Positions 17,925 through 27,866 of a stretch of DNA of 64,000 bases are shown piece by piece. Made by a program: the position numbers and the translations under genes. This DNA comes from Mesorhizobium sp. ZC-5 (lineage in GTDB: Bacteria; Pseudomonadota; Alphaproteobacteria; Rhizobiales; Rhizobiaceae). Where the stretch lies: NCBI RefSeq assembly GCF_025753855.1, contig NZ_JAOWPT010000006.1:186001-250000 (forward strand), given 5' to 3'. Position 1 is the stretch's first letter; each line of letters starts with the position of its first letter. The notes beneath the pieces were generated by a model, which did not search any database, was not told the DNA's origin, and saw only the letters and a list, made by a program, of their open reading frames with translations.

Positions 17925-19700
17925 TTACGGGCGCTTGCCCTTCTTCCAGCGCGGCTTGGTCTTTATCTTCTTCGCTCCGTCGCCAGGTGCTTCAGCCGGC
18001 CTTGCCGCCTTGGGCTTGAATTTGCCCTTCTTGGCGGCATTCCAACCGGTGCGGGCCGGTTCGTCGGCGGGCGGTGCTCCATCGACCCGCGTGATAGCGA
18101 CGCCCTTTTCGATCACGCCGCCCTTTCTGATCGCCGCCGCGAAGGCCTCCGCCTTCTCGGTGATGATCTCGACCAGCGATTCAGCTTCGAGGATCTTGAT
18201 GGCGCCGACCTCGCGCTTGGTGATGTGCCCGGCCTTGCAGATCATCGGCAACAGCCAGCGCGGTTCGGCGCGGTGCTTGCGGCCGACCGAGACGCGGAAC
18301 CAGACGCCGTTTTCGAAACGCTCCGACGGCCGTTCGTCGCGTTCGAAATTGCCGGGATTGCGGTCGCGCGGGGTGAACGCCTGCAACGGCGTGTCGGCCA
18401 GTTCTTCCGGCGCGGGACGCAATGCCATTTGCTGGCGCAGATAGGCCGCGGCGATCTGCTCTGGACCATGCGCCGCCATCAGTTCGCGCACGAAGGCCAG
18501 TTCTTCCTCATTCGGCGCTTCCGACAATGCCGGGTCTTCGAGGATGCGCTGCCGGTTGCGTGCCTCGATGTCGGCGCTGGTCGGCGCCGCTATGGTGGTT
18601 GCCTCGAGCTTGGCCAGCTTCAGCACGCGCGCCGCGGCGCCCCGCCTGTGATGCGGCACGATCAGCGCGCAGGTGCCCTTGCGACCGGCGCGGCCAGTAC
18701 GGCCGCTGCGGTGTAGCAGCGTATCCGGGTTGGTCGGCATGTCGGCATGGATGACGAGGTCGAGATTGGGCAGGTCGATGCCGCGCGCCGCGACGTCGGT
18801 CGCCACGCACACCCGCGCCCGCCCATCGCGCATCGATTGCAGCGCGTTGGTGCGTTCGGCCTGGCTCAATTCGCCCGACAGCGCCACGACGGCGAAGCCG
18901 CGGTTGGCCAACCGGCTCGCCAGGTGCTTCACCGCCTCGCGCGTGTGGCAGAAAACGATGGTGTTCTGCGCGTCGACATAGAGCAGCGTGTTGATGATGG
19001 CGTTCTCGCGGTCCGGCGGCGCCACCAGCACCAACTGGTATTCGATGTCGCCATGTTGCTCACCCTCGCTGGTCGCGGTGATGCGCACGGCGTCGCGCTG
19101 GAAGCGTTTTGCCAACTGGGCGATCGGTTTCGGCACGGTGGCCGAAAACATCAGCGTGCGCCGTTCGGCGGGGGCGGCGGCCAGGATGAACTCCAGATCC
19201 TCGCGAAAGCCGAGATCGAGCATCTCGTCGGCCTCGTCCAGCACCACGGCGCGCAGTTCCGAAATATCGAGCGAGCCGCGCGTGATGTGGTCGCGCAGCC
19301 GGCCCGGCGTGCCGACGACGATGTGGGCGCCCTGTTCGAGCGCCCGGCGCTCCTTGCGCATGTCCATGCCGCCGACACAGGAGCCGATGCGCGCGCCGGC
19401 GCCCGCGTAGAGCCATTCCAGTTCGCGCCGCACCTGCAGCGCCAGTTCGCGCGTCGGTGCGATCACCAGCGCCAGCGGCAGGCCGGCGGCGCCGAGATCT
19501 GCCTCGCCACGCAGCAATGTCGGCGCGATCGCGATGCCGAACGCAACGGTCTTGCCGGAGCCGGTCTGAGCGGAAACGAGCAGGTCGGCGCCGTCGGCAT
19601 TCGCCGTCAGCATCGCCTGCTGGACCGGCGTCAGCGTCTCGTAACCACGGGCGGCCAATGCGGCGGCGAGCGCCGGCGCCATTTTTTCGAAGTCGTTCAT
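17925..19700 (-). CDS. DEAD-box ATP-dependent RNA helicase with DbpA-type RNA-binding domain
   Basis: A 591-residue helicase. Motif I AQTGSGKT is at 44-51, followed by DEAD in VVLDEADEMLDLG, SAT in MFSATVP and the helicase-C motif HRSGRTGRAGRKG. After the core comes a DbpA-like RNA-binding domain (about 445-530, with GVWFRVSVGRKHRAEP) and a Lys/Arg/Pro-rich tail. The build suggests a role in ribosome assembly or cold adaptation, like CsdA or DbpA. The start at 19700 (MNDFEKMAPALAAAL) was preferred over the ATG at 19769, which adds an atypical leader. Confidence 0.92.
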   Translation of the reverse strand: MNDFEKMAPALAAALAARGYETLTPVQQAMLTANADGADLLVSAQTGSGKTVAFGIAIAPTLLRGEADLGAAGLPLALVIAPTRELALQVRRELEWLYAGAGARIGSCVGGMDMRKERRALEQGAHIVVGTPGRLRDHITRGSLDISELRAVVLDEADEMLDLGFREDLEFILAAAPAERRTLMFSATVPKPIAQLAKRFQRDAVRITATSEGEQHGDIEYQLVLVAPPDRENAIINTLLYVDAQNTIVFCHTREAVKHLASRLANRGFAVVALSGELSQAERTNALQSMRDGRARVCVATDVAARGIDLPNLDLVIHADMPTNPDTLLHRSGRTGRAGRKGTCALIVPHHRRGAAARVLKLAKLEATTIAAPTSADIEARNRQRILEDPALSEAPNEEELAFVRELMAAHGPEQIAAAYLRQQMALRPAPEELADTPLQAFTPRDRNPGNFERDERPSERFENGVWFRVSVGRKHRAEPRWLLPMICKAGHITKREVGAIKILEAESLVEIITEKAEAFAAAIRKGGVIEKGVAITRVDGAPPADEPARTGWNAAKKGKFKPKAARPAEAPGDGAKKIKTKPRWKKGKRP

Positions 19701-20002
19701 CGTTCGGCTTTCAACGGGAGAATGAGCCGGCAATGCGGCATTTGCCGCGCCAGCCCTCATTCGGGCCATCCCTAAAGCGCAAAAGCCGAGGCGGCAAGCC
19801 GCGACCGCGAATAGCTGCCCTGCCGATTTGCCTCAAGCCAGAGCCGTTTCCATCACCGGGCATCCTTCGCCGCTGGTTTTCCAGCGATTTCCGTTGATCG
19901 CCTCAGGCGAACTGCCTATGATGTTTTCGTCGGGGGCATGGTGGACTCCCCGTGAGGCTTTGCCCAAGTTCCGCCTTCGCGAAATGTATGCGGAGGAAAA
20001 CC

Positions 20003-20815
20003 ATGCCTCGAAGACTTTTGCCCGAACAACTCATTCCGCTTGTCGGCACCAGCCGATGCCCGCTGCTCGTCGATGTGCGACGGGCGGCAGCTCTCTCGTC
20101 GTCGCCGGTTCGCATCGCGGGCGCGATCTGGCGCGACCATATGAAGACGGTCGAGTGGCTGCCGCAGTTGCCGGAAGGCCAGCCGGTGGTCGTCTATTGC
20201 ACCCATGGCCACAATGTCAGCGAAATCGCCGCGTCGTATCTCGCCGCGGCAGGCTGCGATGTCGCGATGCTCGACGGCGGCATCGAAGCCTGGGTGGCCG
20301 CTGGAGGGCCGACGGTCATCTGCGAGGCGTCTGGCCTTGAAACAGGTCTCCCGAGACCCAGTGTCTGGGTGACGCGGGAACGGCCGAAGATCGACCGGAT
20401 CGCCTGTCCGTGGCTCATCCGCCGTTTTATCGATCCGCTAGCGGTATTCCATTTCGTCGCCGCCGAATGGGTGAAGGACATTGCCGACGAAACCGGCTGG
20501 ATCGCTTACGATATCAAGGATGTGTTCTATTCGCATCGCGGCGAGACCTGCACGTTCGATACGCTGATTTCGGAGTTCGGTCTCACCGATCCCGCGCTTT
20601 TGCATCTGGCCAACATCGTCCGCGGCGCTGACACGGCACGTTTGGATCTCGAGCCGCAGGCGGCGGGGCTGCTTGCCATCTCGCTCGGGCTTTCGGCAAT
20701 CGAGGAGGATGATCCGACGCAATTGGAAAAGGGCATGGTCATCTACGATGCGCTTTACGGTTGGTGCCGGTATGCCACTGCGGAAACGCACAACTGGCCG
20801 GCCAGGGCGGCATGA
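20003..20815 (+). CDS. chrB: Chromate resistance protein ChrB with rhodanese domain
   Basis: A 270-residue two-domain protein. Residues 1-105 form a rhodanese domain, with YCTHGHNVSEIAA where the catalytic Cys would be. Residues 115-270 form the ChrB domain (VTRERPKIDRIACPWLIRRF). ChrB proteins are linked to chromate sensing and to induction of chrA. The ATG at 20003 follows CGGAGG at an ideal distance; the ORF extends 51 bases further up without another such site. Its TGA overlaps the ATG of chrA by three bases, so the two are translationally coupled. Confidence 0.88.
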   Translation: MPRRLLPEQLIPLVGTSRCPLLVDVRRAAALSSSPVRIAGAIWRDHMKTVEWLPQLPEGQPVVVYCTHGHNVSEIAASYLAAAGCDVAMLDGGIEAWVAAGGPTVICEASGLETGLPRPSVWVTRERPKIDRIACPWLIRRFIDPLAVFHFVAAEWVKDIADETGWIAYDIKDVFYSHRGETCTFDTLISEFGLTDPALLHLANIVRGADTARLDLEPQAAGLLAISLGLSAIEEDDPTQLEKGMVIYDALYGWCRYATAETHNWPARAA

Positions 20816-22182
20816 CGATGACCAGCACCGAAGACGCCGCCGCGAATGTTCCCACGGCATCTCGCGCAACGCCGAGCTTCGCCGAGGCCACGCGTGTCTT
20901 CGCGAAGATCGGCCTGTTGTCCTTCGGCGGTCCGGCGGGGCAGATCGCATTGATGCACCGTATACTTGTCGACGAAAAACGCTGGCTCGACGAGCCTCGG
21001 TTCCTGCATGCGCTGAACTACTGCATGCTTTTGCCCGGTCCGGAGGCGATGCAACTCGCCACCTATGCCGGCTGGCTGCTGCACGGTGTCAGGGGCGGGC
21101 TCGTCGCCGGCCTGCTTTTCGTGCTGCCGGGTGCCGTCGTCATCACCGCGTTGTCGGCGATCTACATGACGGTCGGGCATATGGAACTGGTCCAGGGCCT
21201 GCTGTTCGGGCTGAAGGCGGCGGTGCTTGCCGTGGTGCTCGAAGCGCTGATCAAGGTTTCGAAGCGAGCGCTCAGAGGCGGTTTCATGGTGGCGCTGGCG
21301 ATCGCAGCTTTCATTGCGATCGCGTTCCTGAAACTGCCGTTTCCATTGATCATCGCGGTCGCCGCGCTCTGCGGCGCCTTGCTCCACCTTTCGGGTTATT
21401 CGACAACCGCTAGCGGACCTGAGCTTCGCCCCGAACCCACTTACGAAATGCCCGAATGGACGAAGCCCAACGCGCGACGCTTCTTCTCCACGCTCGCCGT
21501 GTGGCTGGCGATCTGGTTTCTGCCGCTGTTGCTGCTGCATGCCGCGCTCGGCAACGGCAATGTTTTCGCGACCGAGGCGAATTTCTTCTCGAAGATGGCG
21601 GCGGTGACGTTCGGCGGTGCCTATGCCGTGCTTGCCTATGTCGCGCAGCAGGCCGTCGAGGTGTATGGCTGGCTGAAACCCGACGAGATGCTGACGGGGC
21701 TTGGTCTTGCCGAGACGACGCCAGGCCCGCTCATTTTGGTGCTGGTTTTCGTCGGTTTTCTCGGTGGCGCGCGCCTCTCCGGCCTCGAACCGCTAATCGG
21801 CGGCATCGCCGGCGCGGCGGTCACGCTGTGGTTCACCTTCGTACCGTGCTTCCTATGGATATTCGTCGGCGCGCCGTATGTTGAAACGGTGCGCAACGTG
21901 CGCTGGCTGGCGAGCGCGTTGTCGGCCGTGACGGCTGCGGTGGTCGGCATCATCGCCAATCTCGCCGTCTGGTTCGCCCTGCACGTGCTTTTCGCTACCG
22001 TTGGCGAACTGGCGTTCGGGCCATTTCTTCTGCCGGTGCCGGATTGGGCGAGCTTCGATGGCGCATCGGCGCTGATTGCCATCGCGGCGGGCGTCGCGCT
22101 GATCCGCTACAATGCAAACATGATCGCGGTGCTGGTCGTTGCCGCGTTGGCGGGTATGGCGTGGTGGTTGACGGTGTTCTGA
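20812..22182 (+). CDS. chrA: Chromate efflux transporter ChrA
   Basis: A 456-residue long-chain CHR-family transporter that exports chromate from the cytoplasm. It has two homologous halves, marked by LSFGGPAGQIALM near residue 45 and VTFGGAYAVLAYVAQQAV near residue 265, with about ten hydrophobic helices in total. The ATG at 20812 overlaps the chrB stop. Members of this family also occur in strains without known chromate exposure, so the substrate is inferred from family and from chrB. Confidence 0.92.
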   Translation: MTMTSTEDAAANVPTASRATPSFAEATRVFAKIGLLSFGGPAGQIALMHRILVDEKRWLDEPRFLHALNYCMLLPGPEAMQLATYAGWLLHGVRGGLVAGLLFVLPGAVVITALSAIYMTVGHMELVQGLLFGLKAAVLAVVLEALIKVSKRALRGGFMVALAIAAFIAIAFLKLPFPLIIAVAALCGALLHLSGYSTTASGPELRPEPTYEMPEWTKPNARRFFSTLAVWLAIWFLPLLLLHAALGNGNVFATEANFFSKMAAVTFGGAYAVLAYVAQQAVEVYGWLKPDEMLTGLGLAETTPGPLILVLVFVGFLGGARLSGLEPLIGGIAGAAVTLWFTFVPCFLWIFVGAPYVETVRNVRWLASALSAVTAAVVGIIANLAVWFALHVLFATVGELAFGPFLLPVPDWASFDGASALIAIAAGVALIRYNANMIAVLVVAALAGMAWWLTVF

Positions 22183-22384
22183 TCAGCTTCGTGTACAAAG
22201 GGTGACTTGCGTTTGGCCGGTTGATTCAGAGCTACTGGTCAGGGGCAATCATTGGCCCGCCGATCGATTCCGATATGGCGTACCACCACCAAGTGTTGCG
22301 GTGGCACGTCCTGACGGGAAGCTGTCAGGAACATTGTGCGACACTGCTCTACGGCGGTGTCTCGCAACGAAAGGCCTTGCGACC

Positions 22385-22900
22385 ATGACGATGACGATTT
22401 CTCCGTTTCTCACCGCGCTCGGATCCGAAGGTCCCTCTGCCGACCGGGCGAAAGACATGGACCTGTATGGATGGCTGATCGGAAGCTGGGAAATGGACAC
22501 GGTCCACCACCTCGACGACGGCACAATCCAGAAATCGACTGGAGAAATCCATTTCGGCTGGGTGCTCGAAGGCCGCGCGATTCAGGACCTCTGGATCAGG
22601 CCCAAGCGTCCCGAGCCGTCCACTATGTATGGCACGACTTTGCGTGTCTTCGATCCTGCGATCGGCGGCTGGCACATCATCTGGAGCGACCCGCTCAACC
22701 AGGACTACTCGCGCCAGATCGGGCGGGCCGAGGGCAAGGACATCGTCCAGATCGGCGATGACTCGCGCGGCCTGAAAACGCGATGGCGTTTCACCGAGAT
22801 CACCGCCGACAGCTTCCATTGGATCGGCGAGGAAAGATTTTCCGAGAGCGACCCTTGGCAGATCACCTACGAACATTTTGCCCGCCGAACAGATTCCTGA
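22385..22900 (+). CDS. Conserved protein of unknown function, lipocalin-like pattern
   Basis: A 171-residue soluble protein. From residue 20 it has a beta-rich run (YGWLIGSWEMDTVHHLDDG, FGWVLEGRAIQDLWI, TLRVFDPAIGGWHIIWSDP) reminiscent of small lipocalin-like or DUF1579-type proteins, but I cannot fix the family. The ATG at 22385 was chosen because the conserved-looking sequence begins there; the frame is open to 22202. It stands alone about 200 bp after chrA. Confidence 0.65.
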   Translation: MTMTISPFLTALGSEGPSADRAKDMDLYGWLIGSWEMDTVHHLDDGTIQKSTGEIHFGWVLEGRAIQDLWIRPKRPEPSTMYGTTLRVFDPAIGGWHIIWSDPLNQDYSRQIGRAEGKDIVQIGDDSRGLKTRWRFTEITADSFHWIGEERFSESDPWQITYEHFARRTDS

Positions 22901-22904
22901 AGCC

Positions 22905-23010
22905 AATGCATGTCGCCCGAAAATGTCCTCGGTTTCGGGATAACGACATGAATCAAATCAAGGAATCTGATGCGCGGCCGCCGAATCCTGTTCGGCGCAA
23001 CGCGCTTTAG
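22905..23010. repeat. Palindromic intergenic repeat, copy 1 of 2
   Basis: This 106-bp unit is about 91% identical to 36909-37014. Its first half forms a hairpin: an ATGCATGTCG-like arm, a CCTCGGTTTCGGG loop region, and the complementary arm CGACATG. Its last bases supply the stop codon of prs (23007-23009 on the minus strand). Units of this style are common between genes in Mesorhizobium and related genomes. Confidence 0.85.
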
Positions 23011-23942
23011 TCGAACAGGCTCGACACCGATTCCTCGGTAGCGGTGCGCGAAATTGCCTCGCCGATCAGATCGGCGATGGAGACGACGCGGATATTGGGC
23101 GCGTCGACCACGCCCTGCGAAGGCTGGATCGAATCGGTGATGACCAGTTCCTGCAGCTTGGAGCCGGCGATGCGGGCAACCGCGCCGCCCGAAAGAACGC
23201 CGTGGGTGATGTAGGCGGTGACGCTGGTGGCGCCGTTGGCAAGCAGCGCGTCGGCGGCGTTGCAAAGCGTGCCGCCCGAATCGACGATATCGTCGATCAG
23301 GAGGCAGTCCTTGCCCTTGACGTCGCCGATGACGTTCATGACTTCGGATTCACCGGGGCGCTCGCGGCGCTTGTCGACGATGGCCAACTGCGCGTCGAGG
23401 CGCTTGGCCAGCGCGCGGGCGCGCACCACGCCACCGACGTCCGGCGATACCACCATGACGTTGGCGAGCTGCTTGTACTTGGCCTTGACGTCGCGGGCCA
23501 TCACCGGCACCGAGAACAGATTGTCGGTGGGGATATCGAAGAAACCCTGGATCTGGCCGGCGTGGAGGTCGAGCGTCAGCACGCGGTTGACGCCGGCGCG
23601 GGTGATCATGTTGGCGACAAGCTTTGCTGAGATCGGCGTGCGGCCGGAGGCACGGCGATCCTGCCGGGCATAGCCGAAATAGGGGATGACCGCCGTGATG
23701 CGCCGCGCCGAGGAGCGCATGAACGCATCGATCATGATCAGCAGTTCCATCAGGTGGTCGTTGGTCGGAAACGACGTCGACTGCAGGATGAAGACATCCT
23801 CGCCGCGCACATTTTCCTGGATCTCGACGAAAATCTCCTGGTCGGCGAAGCGCCTGACACTGGCCTTTCCAAGCGGGACGTTGAGATAGCGTGCGACGCC
23901 TTCGGCCAGCACCCGATTGGAATTGCCCGCGAAAAGTTTCAT
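23007..23942 (-). CDS. prs: Ribose-phosphate pyrophosphokinase (PRPP synthetase)
   Basis: Prs makes PRPP from ribose 5-phosphate and ATP for nucleotide, histidine and tryptophan synthesis. The 311-residue length is standard. Characteristic segments are [14 protein letters not shown] at the N-terminus, [40 protein letters not shown], and the PRPP loop [17 protein letters not shown]. The gene's last codon and stop fall inside the intergenic repeat copy, so the repeat sits directly on its 3' end. Confidence 0.97.
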   Translation of the reverse strand: MKLFAGNSNRVLAEGVARYLNVPLGKASVRRFADQEIFVEIQENVRGEDVFILQSTSFPTNDHLMELLIMIDAFMRSSARRITAVIPYFGYARQDRRASGRTPISAKLVANMITRAGVNRVLTLDLHAGQIQGFFDIPTDNLFSVPVMARDVKAKYKQLANVMVVSPDVGGVVRARALAKRLDAQLAIVDKRRERPGESEVMNVIGDVKGKDCLLIDDIVDSGGTLCNAADALLANGATSVTAYITHGVLSGGAVARIAGSKLQELVITDSIQPSQGVVDAPNIRVVSIADLIGEAISRTATEESVSSLFD

Positions 23943-24087
23943 TCAGTGTTCCTGGCGAATGCCCAGACCCGGATATGACGGGGCTTTTAGCGCCCTTGGC
24001 CGCTATTGCAAGCGCCGATGGCTCGAATCCTCGGTTGCATCGTCAAAAACGGTTGATGTTGCGTTGGAGTGACTCCCGCAACGAGAC

Positions 24088-24672
24088 TTAACCGGTCCTT
24101 GCCGCCAGCCACGCCGCCAGTTGATCGACGGTCTGGTCGGCGATTCCCTGCATGGTCGGGGTGGAAACCGAGGCCCAGCCTTCGGCGTTGGCAGCAGGCG
24201 TCTTCTGCTGGCCCTGGATGCGATGCAGCCGATTGCCGGCGGGGTCGAGCACGTCCCAGACGTAGATGACGGTCGTTTCCTTGGCCTCGGTGATCGCCGA
24301 AAAATAACCTTTCAGCACCAGCGTCGCCGACCCGTCGCCGCCTGCCAGCTTGATGCCGCGTTCCTTGGCCTTCGCCGAAATGCGCTCGCTGAGCGGACCG
24401 GCTGCCTCGACGCTGGCGCCGACGATCGGTGCGATCTGGACCCGGGCGTTTGAATTGATCGCGGCCACCTGTCCGGCCGCAGGCGCCGCCGTGGTGCCCT
24501 GGGTTGCGGTGGGATCGGTGATGGAAGCGGTCGCCGTCGTTGCCGGACTGGTCGAGGTCGTCTGCTGGGGCGGGGTGATCGCCGAGGGATCGAGCGCCTC
24601 CGTGCTCGTGCACGCGGCAAGCGCCGATGCGGCAAAAAACAGGGACAAGCCGGTAGCAGCCGATCGCTTCAT
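24088..24672 (-). CDS. Putative lipoprotein
   Basis: A 194-residue exported protein with a lipobox LAAC at residues 18-21, so it should be lipid-anchored after processing by Lgt, which is encoded 3 kb away. A Thr/Ser/Pro/Ala-rich linker (27-68) is followed by a compact alpha-beta domain (NARVQIAPIVGASVEAAGPLSERI, then TLVLKGYFSAITEAKETTVIYVW). I do not recognise the domain. It lies in the same direction as the M24 gene block, 55 bp downstream of it. Confidence 0.72.
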   Translation of the reverse strand: MKRSAATGLSLFFAASALAACTSTEALDPSAITPPQQTTSTSPATTATASITDPTATQGTTAAPAAGQVAAINSNARVQIAPIVGASVEAAGPLSERISAKAKERGIKLAGGDGSATLVLKGYFSAITEAKETTVIYVWDVLDPAGNRLHRIQGQQKTPAANAEGWASVSTPTMQGIADQTVDQLAAWLAARTG

Positions 24673-24727
24673 TCAGTGGAACTCCAAACGCACACTCGCC
24701 GGCGGCCGCATCCCTTGCAAGATGGAC

Positions 24728-25879
24728 TCACTTCACGATCAAGTCGAGATCATGGCGCGACAGCGGCTTCGGCTGCGAATCGGTGGTCAGGTAGGTGCGC
24801 CCCAGCGTCATCGCGGTCTCGGTCTCGGAGTCCATGATGATCATGTGGGCAAACAGCGTCATGTCCGGGGCGATCGCCTCGGGATTGCCTTGATAGAACA
24901 TCGGCATGTCCATCCAGGACGGCGTGAAGCGGGCGCCGAGCGAATAGCCGCAGGCGTTCAGCCTGTGCTTGGTCAGTCCGTGCGCTTCCATGATGCGCGC
25001 ATGCGCGTCGAAGACGTCGCCGAACGTGTTGCCGGGGGTCATCGCCTTCTCGACGGCGAGGAGGGCGGCCTGCGCGGCGTCGAACAGTTCCTGATGCCGT
25101 TTCGATACCTTTCCGGTCAGCACCGTGCGCATCATCGCGGCATGGTAGTGGTGGAAGACGCCGGCCCATTCGAGCGTCAGCTGGTCGTTCTTGTTGAGCT
25201 TCCTGCGGCCGGCCTTATAGCGGCAGAGCAGCGCGTCGGCACCGGAGCCGATAATGAATTCGTTGGCCGGATAGTCGCCGCCGCCGGCGAATATGGCGCC
25301 CTGCATGGCAGCCAGGATGACGCCTTCGTCGGCGCCCTGCTTGATCAGCTTCAGCGCCGCGTCGAGAGCGTCGTCGGCAAGGGCTGCCGCCCTTTCGGCC
25401 TTCTTGATTTCGGCCGGGCTCTTGAACAGGCGCAGCCGCGAAACGATGCCCGAAGCATCGGCGATCTGGCCGAAGGTCTGCATCTGTTCGTCGACCCGGC
25501 GGCCATTGTAGGCGGTCAGCCCGTGCGTGTCGTATTCGATGCCGATGCGCGCGCCGAGCAGGTCGAGGTCGTTGAGCAAATTGCGCAGGTCGAGCGCCGG
25601 GTTGGCGCCGTCGCGATCCGTCCACAAGACGATGTTGTCGATCGTCGATGTATGGCGGGCCTGGCGCAGGTCGGCGGAGCGGGTCAGCAGCACCATCGAG
25701 CCGTCGGCCTTCACCACGAGGCACTGGAAGAAACAGAAGCCGAATGTGTCGTAGCCGGTTAGCCAGTACATGCTCTCCTGCGCGAAAAGCAGGACCGCGT
25801 CGAGTTTCTTTTCTGCCATCTCGATGACCAGCCGGTCGCGGCGCGCGTCATATTCGGTGCGTTCGAAGTGCAGCGCCAT
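24728..25879 (-). CDS. M24-family (creatinase/aminopeptidase P fold) protein lacking the usual metal ligands
   Basis: A 383-residue pita-bread-fold protein with an N-terminal creatinase-like domain (1-150) and a C-terminal M24 domain. True metallopeptidases carry two Asp, one His and two Glu ligands. Here the first site reads LEWAGVFHHYHAAMMRT (237-252) with no Asp, and the GHGxG histidine is replaced in GYSLGARFTP (311-320). This points to a creatinase- or ectoine-hydrolase-like amidase, or another non-metal activity, rather than Xaa-Pro cleavage. The ATG at 25879 has GGAGG eight bases upstream and lies one base after the pgeF stop. Confidence 0.8.
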   Translation of the reverse strand: MALHFERTEYDARRDRLVIEMAEKKLDAVLLFAQESMYWLTGYDTFGFCFFQCLVVKADGSMVLLTRSADLRQARHTSTIDNIVLWTDRDGANPALDLRNLLNDLDLLGARIGIEYDTHGLTAYNGRRVDEQMQTFGQIADASGIVSRLRLFKSPAEIKKAERAAALADDALDAALKLIKQGADEGVILAAMQGAIFAGGGDYPANEFIIGSGADALLCRYKAGRRKLNKNDQLTLEWAGVFHHYHAAMMRTVLTGKVSKRHQELFDAAQAALLAVEKAMTPGNTFGDVFDAHARIMEAHGLTKHRLNACGYSLGARFTPSWMDMPMFYQGNPEAIAPDMTLFAHMIIMDSETETAMTLGRTYLTTDSQPKPLSRHDLDLIVK

Positions 25880-25880
25880 T

Positions 25881-26675
25881 TCAGGAATCCTCCAGGGCAA
25901 TCGCGGAAATCAGCCGGCCGTAATCCGCTTCCTTACGGTGGGTGGCGCGGCGGTAGGAATAGAACAGATCTTCCTCGGCATAGGTGCAACGGCCGAGTTG
26001 GCTGGCCTGCACGCCTGCCTTGGCGAGGCGGTTGACAGTGTAGAGGTTGAGATCGAACAGGGCGTGTCCGGGCTTGCCCGAAGGCACGAAATAGCGGTCA
26101 TTGCCAGCGTCCGCCGCGGCAAAACGTTCGACGAATTCAGGGCCGACCTCGTAGTTCGCCTGGCTGATCGAAGGGCCAAGCACGGCAATGATACGATCGC
26201 GCCTGGCGCCGAGGCCTTCCATGGCGGTGACGGTGTTTTCCAGGACGCCGGTCAGCGCACCCTTCCAGCCGGCATGCGCCGCGCCGATGACACGATGATC
26301 GGGATCGGCGAACAGCACCGGGCCGCAATCCGCGGCCGAGGCGCCGATCGCCAGTCCAGGCCGGTCGGTCACCATCGCGTCGGCCTTCGGGCGCGGTGGC
26401 GCGAAAGCGTCGCGCACCACGATGACGTCGGGCGAATGGATCTGGTAGACGGAAAGCAGATTTTCGGACGGCACGCCCATCCAGGCGGCGACTCGGCGGC
26501 GGTTTTCGGCGACTTTTTCGGCATCGTCATTCGAGCCGACACCGGTGTTCAGGCCGCGGTAGATGCCTTCGGAAACGCCGCCCGTGCGCGTAAAGAAGCC
26601 GTGACGGATGCCGGCCGTGGCCGCTTTTTCAAGCATTTCGGACCGGATTGGATCCGGTTTGGTCTGGTCGAGCAT
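25881..26675 (-). CDS. pgeF: Purine nucleoside phosphorylase / laccase-domain protein (YfiH, PgeF family)
   Basis: A 264-residue member of the DUF152 (YfiH) family, Zn/Cu enzymes described both as purine nucleoside phosphorylases acting on adenosine and as peptidoglycan editing factors. The signature HAGWKGALTGVLENTV follows ADCGPVLFADPDHRVIGAA, supplying the Cys and His ligands. FFTRTGGVSEGIY near residue 30 is also conserved. It is part of a leftward operon lgt-midA-pgeF-M24. Confidence 0.92.
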   Translation of the reverse strand: MLDQTKPDPIRSEMLEKAATAGIRHGFFTRTGGVSEGIYRGLNTGVGSNDDAEKVAENRRRVAAWMGVPSENLLSVYQIHSPDVIVVRDAFAPPRPKADAMVTDRPGLAIGASAADCGPVLFADPDHRVIGAAHAGWKGALTGVLENTVTAMEGLGARRDRIIAVLGPSISQANYEVGPEFVERFAAADAGNDRYFVPSGKPGHALFDLNLYTVNRLAKAGVQASQLGRCTYAEEDLFYSYRRATHRKEADYGRLISAIALEDS

Positions 26676-26777
26676 GGCCGCCTTGTCGTTGCAGGGACAG
26701 GATTCGTCAAGGCGCTTTCGCCGACGCGGCCCGTCCCGTTCGGGAGGCGGGACAGTGCGGCAGGCGAGGGGGCGAAG

Positions 26778-27866
26778 TCAATCCGGTTGGGGGAAGGCTG
26801 GCAACGCCAGGCCTTTCGGCGCCACCGCCAGAACCTTGAACAGCGTACCCATGTGATCCGGACCGGCCAGCCGCTCGACTTCGTCGGAAAGCCGCCGTCG
26901 TGTTGCCTCGTCGGCTTTGGCGCCCAGGCTGCCGGCGCGTTCGAGCAATCCCATGTCCAGGAGGAAATCGCCCTGGGTCGCAAAATGCGAATCGAGGCTT
27001 GCCTGTCGCGCGGCTGCGGCCAGGGCCGAAAAATCCACATGCGCCGTGAGGTCGGCTTCGCCGGGATGCGCCAGCGGGTCGTCATAGGCATGTTTCAGCA
27101 ATGCCTGCAGCGTATCGCCCACGCCGGGGTTTCGATAACCATAGTCGATGAACAGCCCGGCGCCGCCATCGCGCGCAATGCGTTCGGCAATGCTCTGCAT
27201 CAACGCCATGCGGGCCGGCGCGAGTTCAACAACCGCACCGTCCAGTGCTTGTGCGTGACCTGGCGGAAGCAGCGAAGGATCGACGGAGCCCGCACCCGCA
27301 AGGAAGGTCAGATTGCCGGTATCGTCCAGCCCGACCACGCGCTCACGCCAGCCGTTCGGCGTCTTCACATATTGACGTATCGGAAGCGCATCGAACAGTT
27401 CGTTGCCGACGATCAGCAGCGGTTGTCTCGGCAACTCGTCGATGCTTTGGCGCCAGTCGAAGCGGCCGCCGGCGCCTTCCAATGTCGTCGCTTGCGCCCG
27501 GCCGAGCTTCTGGCTGGTTTCGATCAGGTTGAAACCGGCATTTTCGCGCAATTTCGGCTCCAGTTTACCGATGGTTCGGGCGATATCCTTCATCAAGGTA
27601 CCGCGGCCCGGGCCGATCTCGGCGATCAGCGGTTTTTGCGGTCGATCCAGTGCATGCCAGGCAGCGACCAGCCAGGCGCCGATCAGTTCGCCGAACATCT
27701 GGCTGATTTCCGGGGCGGTGGTGAAGTCGCCCACGCGGCCGAACGGGTCGCGCGTCATGTAGTAGCCATGCTTCGGATCGGAGAGGCAAAGCGCCATGTA
27801 TTCCGAAACCGTGATAGGCCCCAATGCCTCGATGAAGTCGACGATGCGCTCTTTCAGCTTGGTCAT
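26778..27866 (-). CDS. SAM-dependent methyltransferase, MidA/NDUFAF7 family
   Basis: A 362-residue class I methyltransferase (DUF185). The SAM loop is [17 protein letters not shown], and the family-specific [30 protein letters not shown] lies at the N-terminal side. Eukaryotic relatives (NDUFAF7) methylate an arginine on complex I during assembly; the bacterial role is inferred from that. Its ATG overlaps the lgt stop by four bases, so the two are coupled. Confidence 0.9.
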   Translation of the reverse strand: MTKLKERIVDFIEALGPITVSEYMALCLSDPKHGYYMTRDPFGRVGDFTTAPEISQMFGELIGAWLVAAWHALDRPQKPLIAEIGPGRGTLMKDIARTIGKLEPKLRENAGFNLIETSQKLGRAQATTLEGAGGRFDWRQSIDELPRQPLLIVGNELFDALPIRQYVKTPNGWRERVVGLDDTGNLTFLAGAGSVDPSLLPPGHAQALDGAVVELAPARMALMQSIAERIARDGGAGLFIDYGYRNPGVGDTLQALLKHAYDDPLAHPGEADLTAHVDFSALAAAARQASLDSHFATQGDFLLDMGLLERAGSLGAKADEATRRRLSDEVERLAGPDHMGTLFKVLAVAPKGLALPAFPQPD

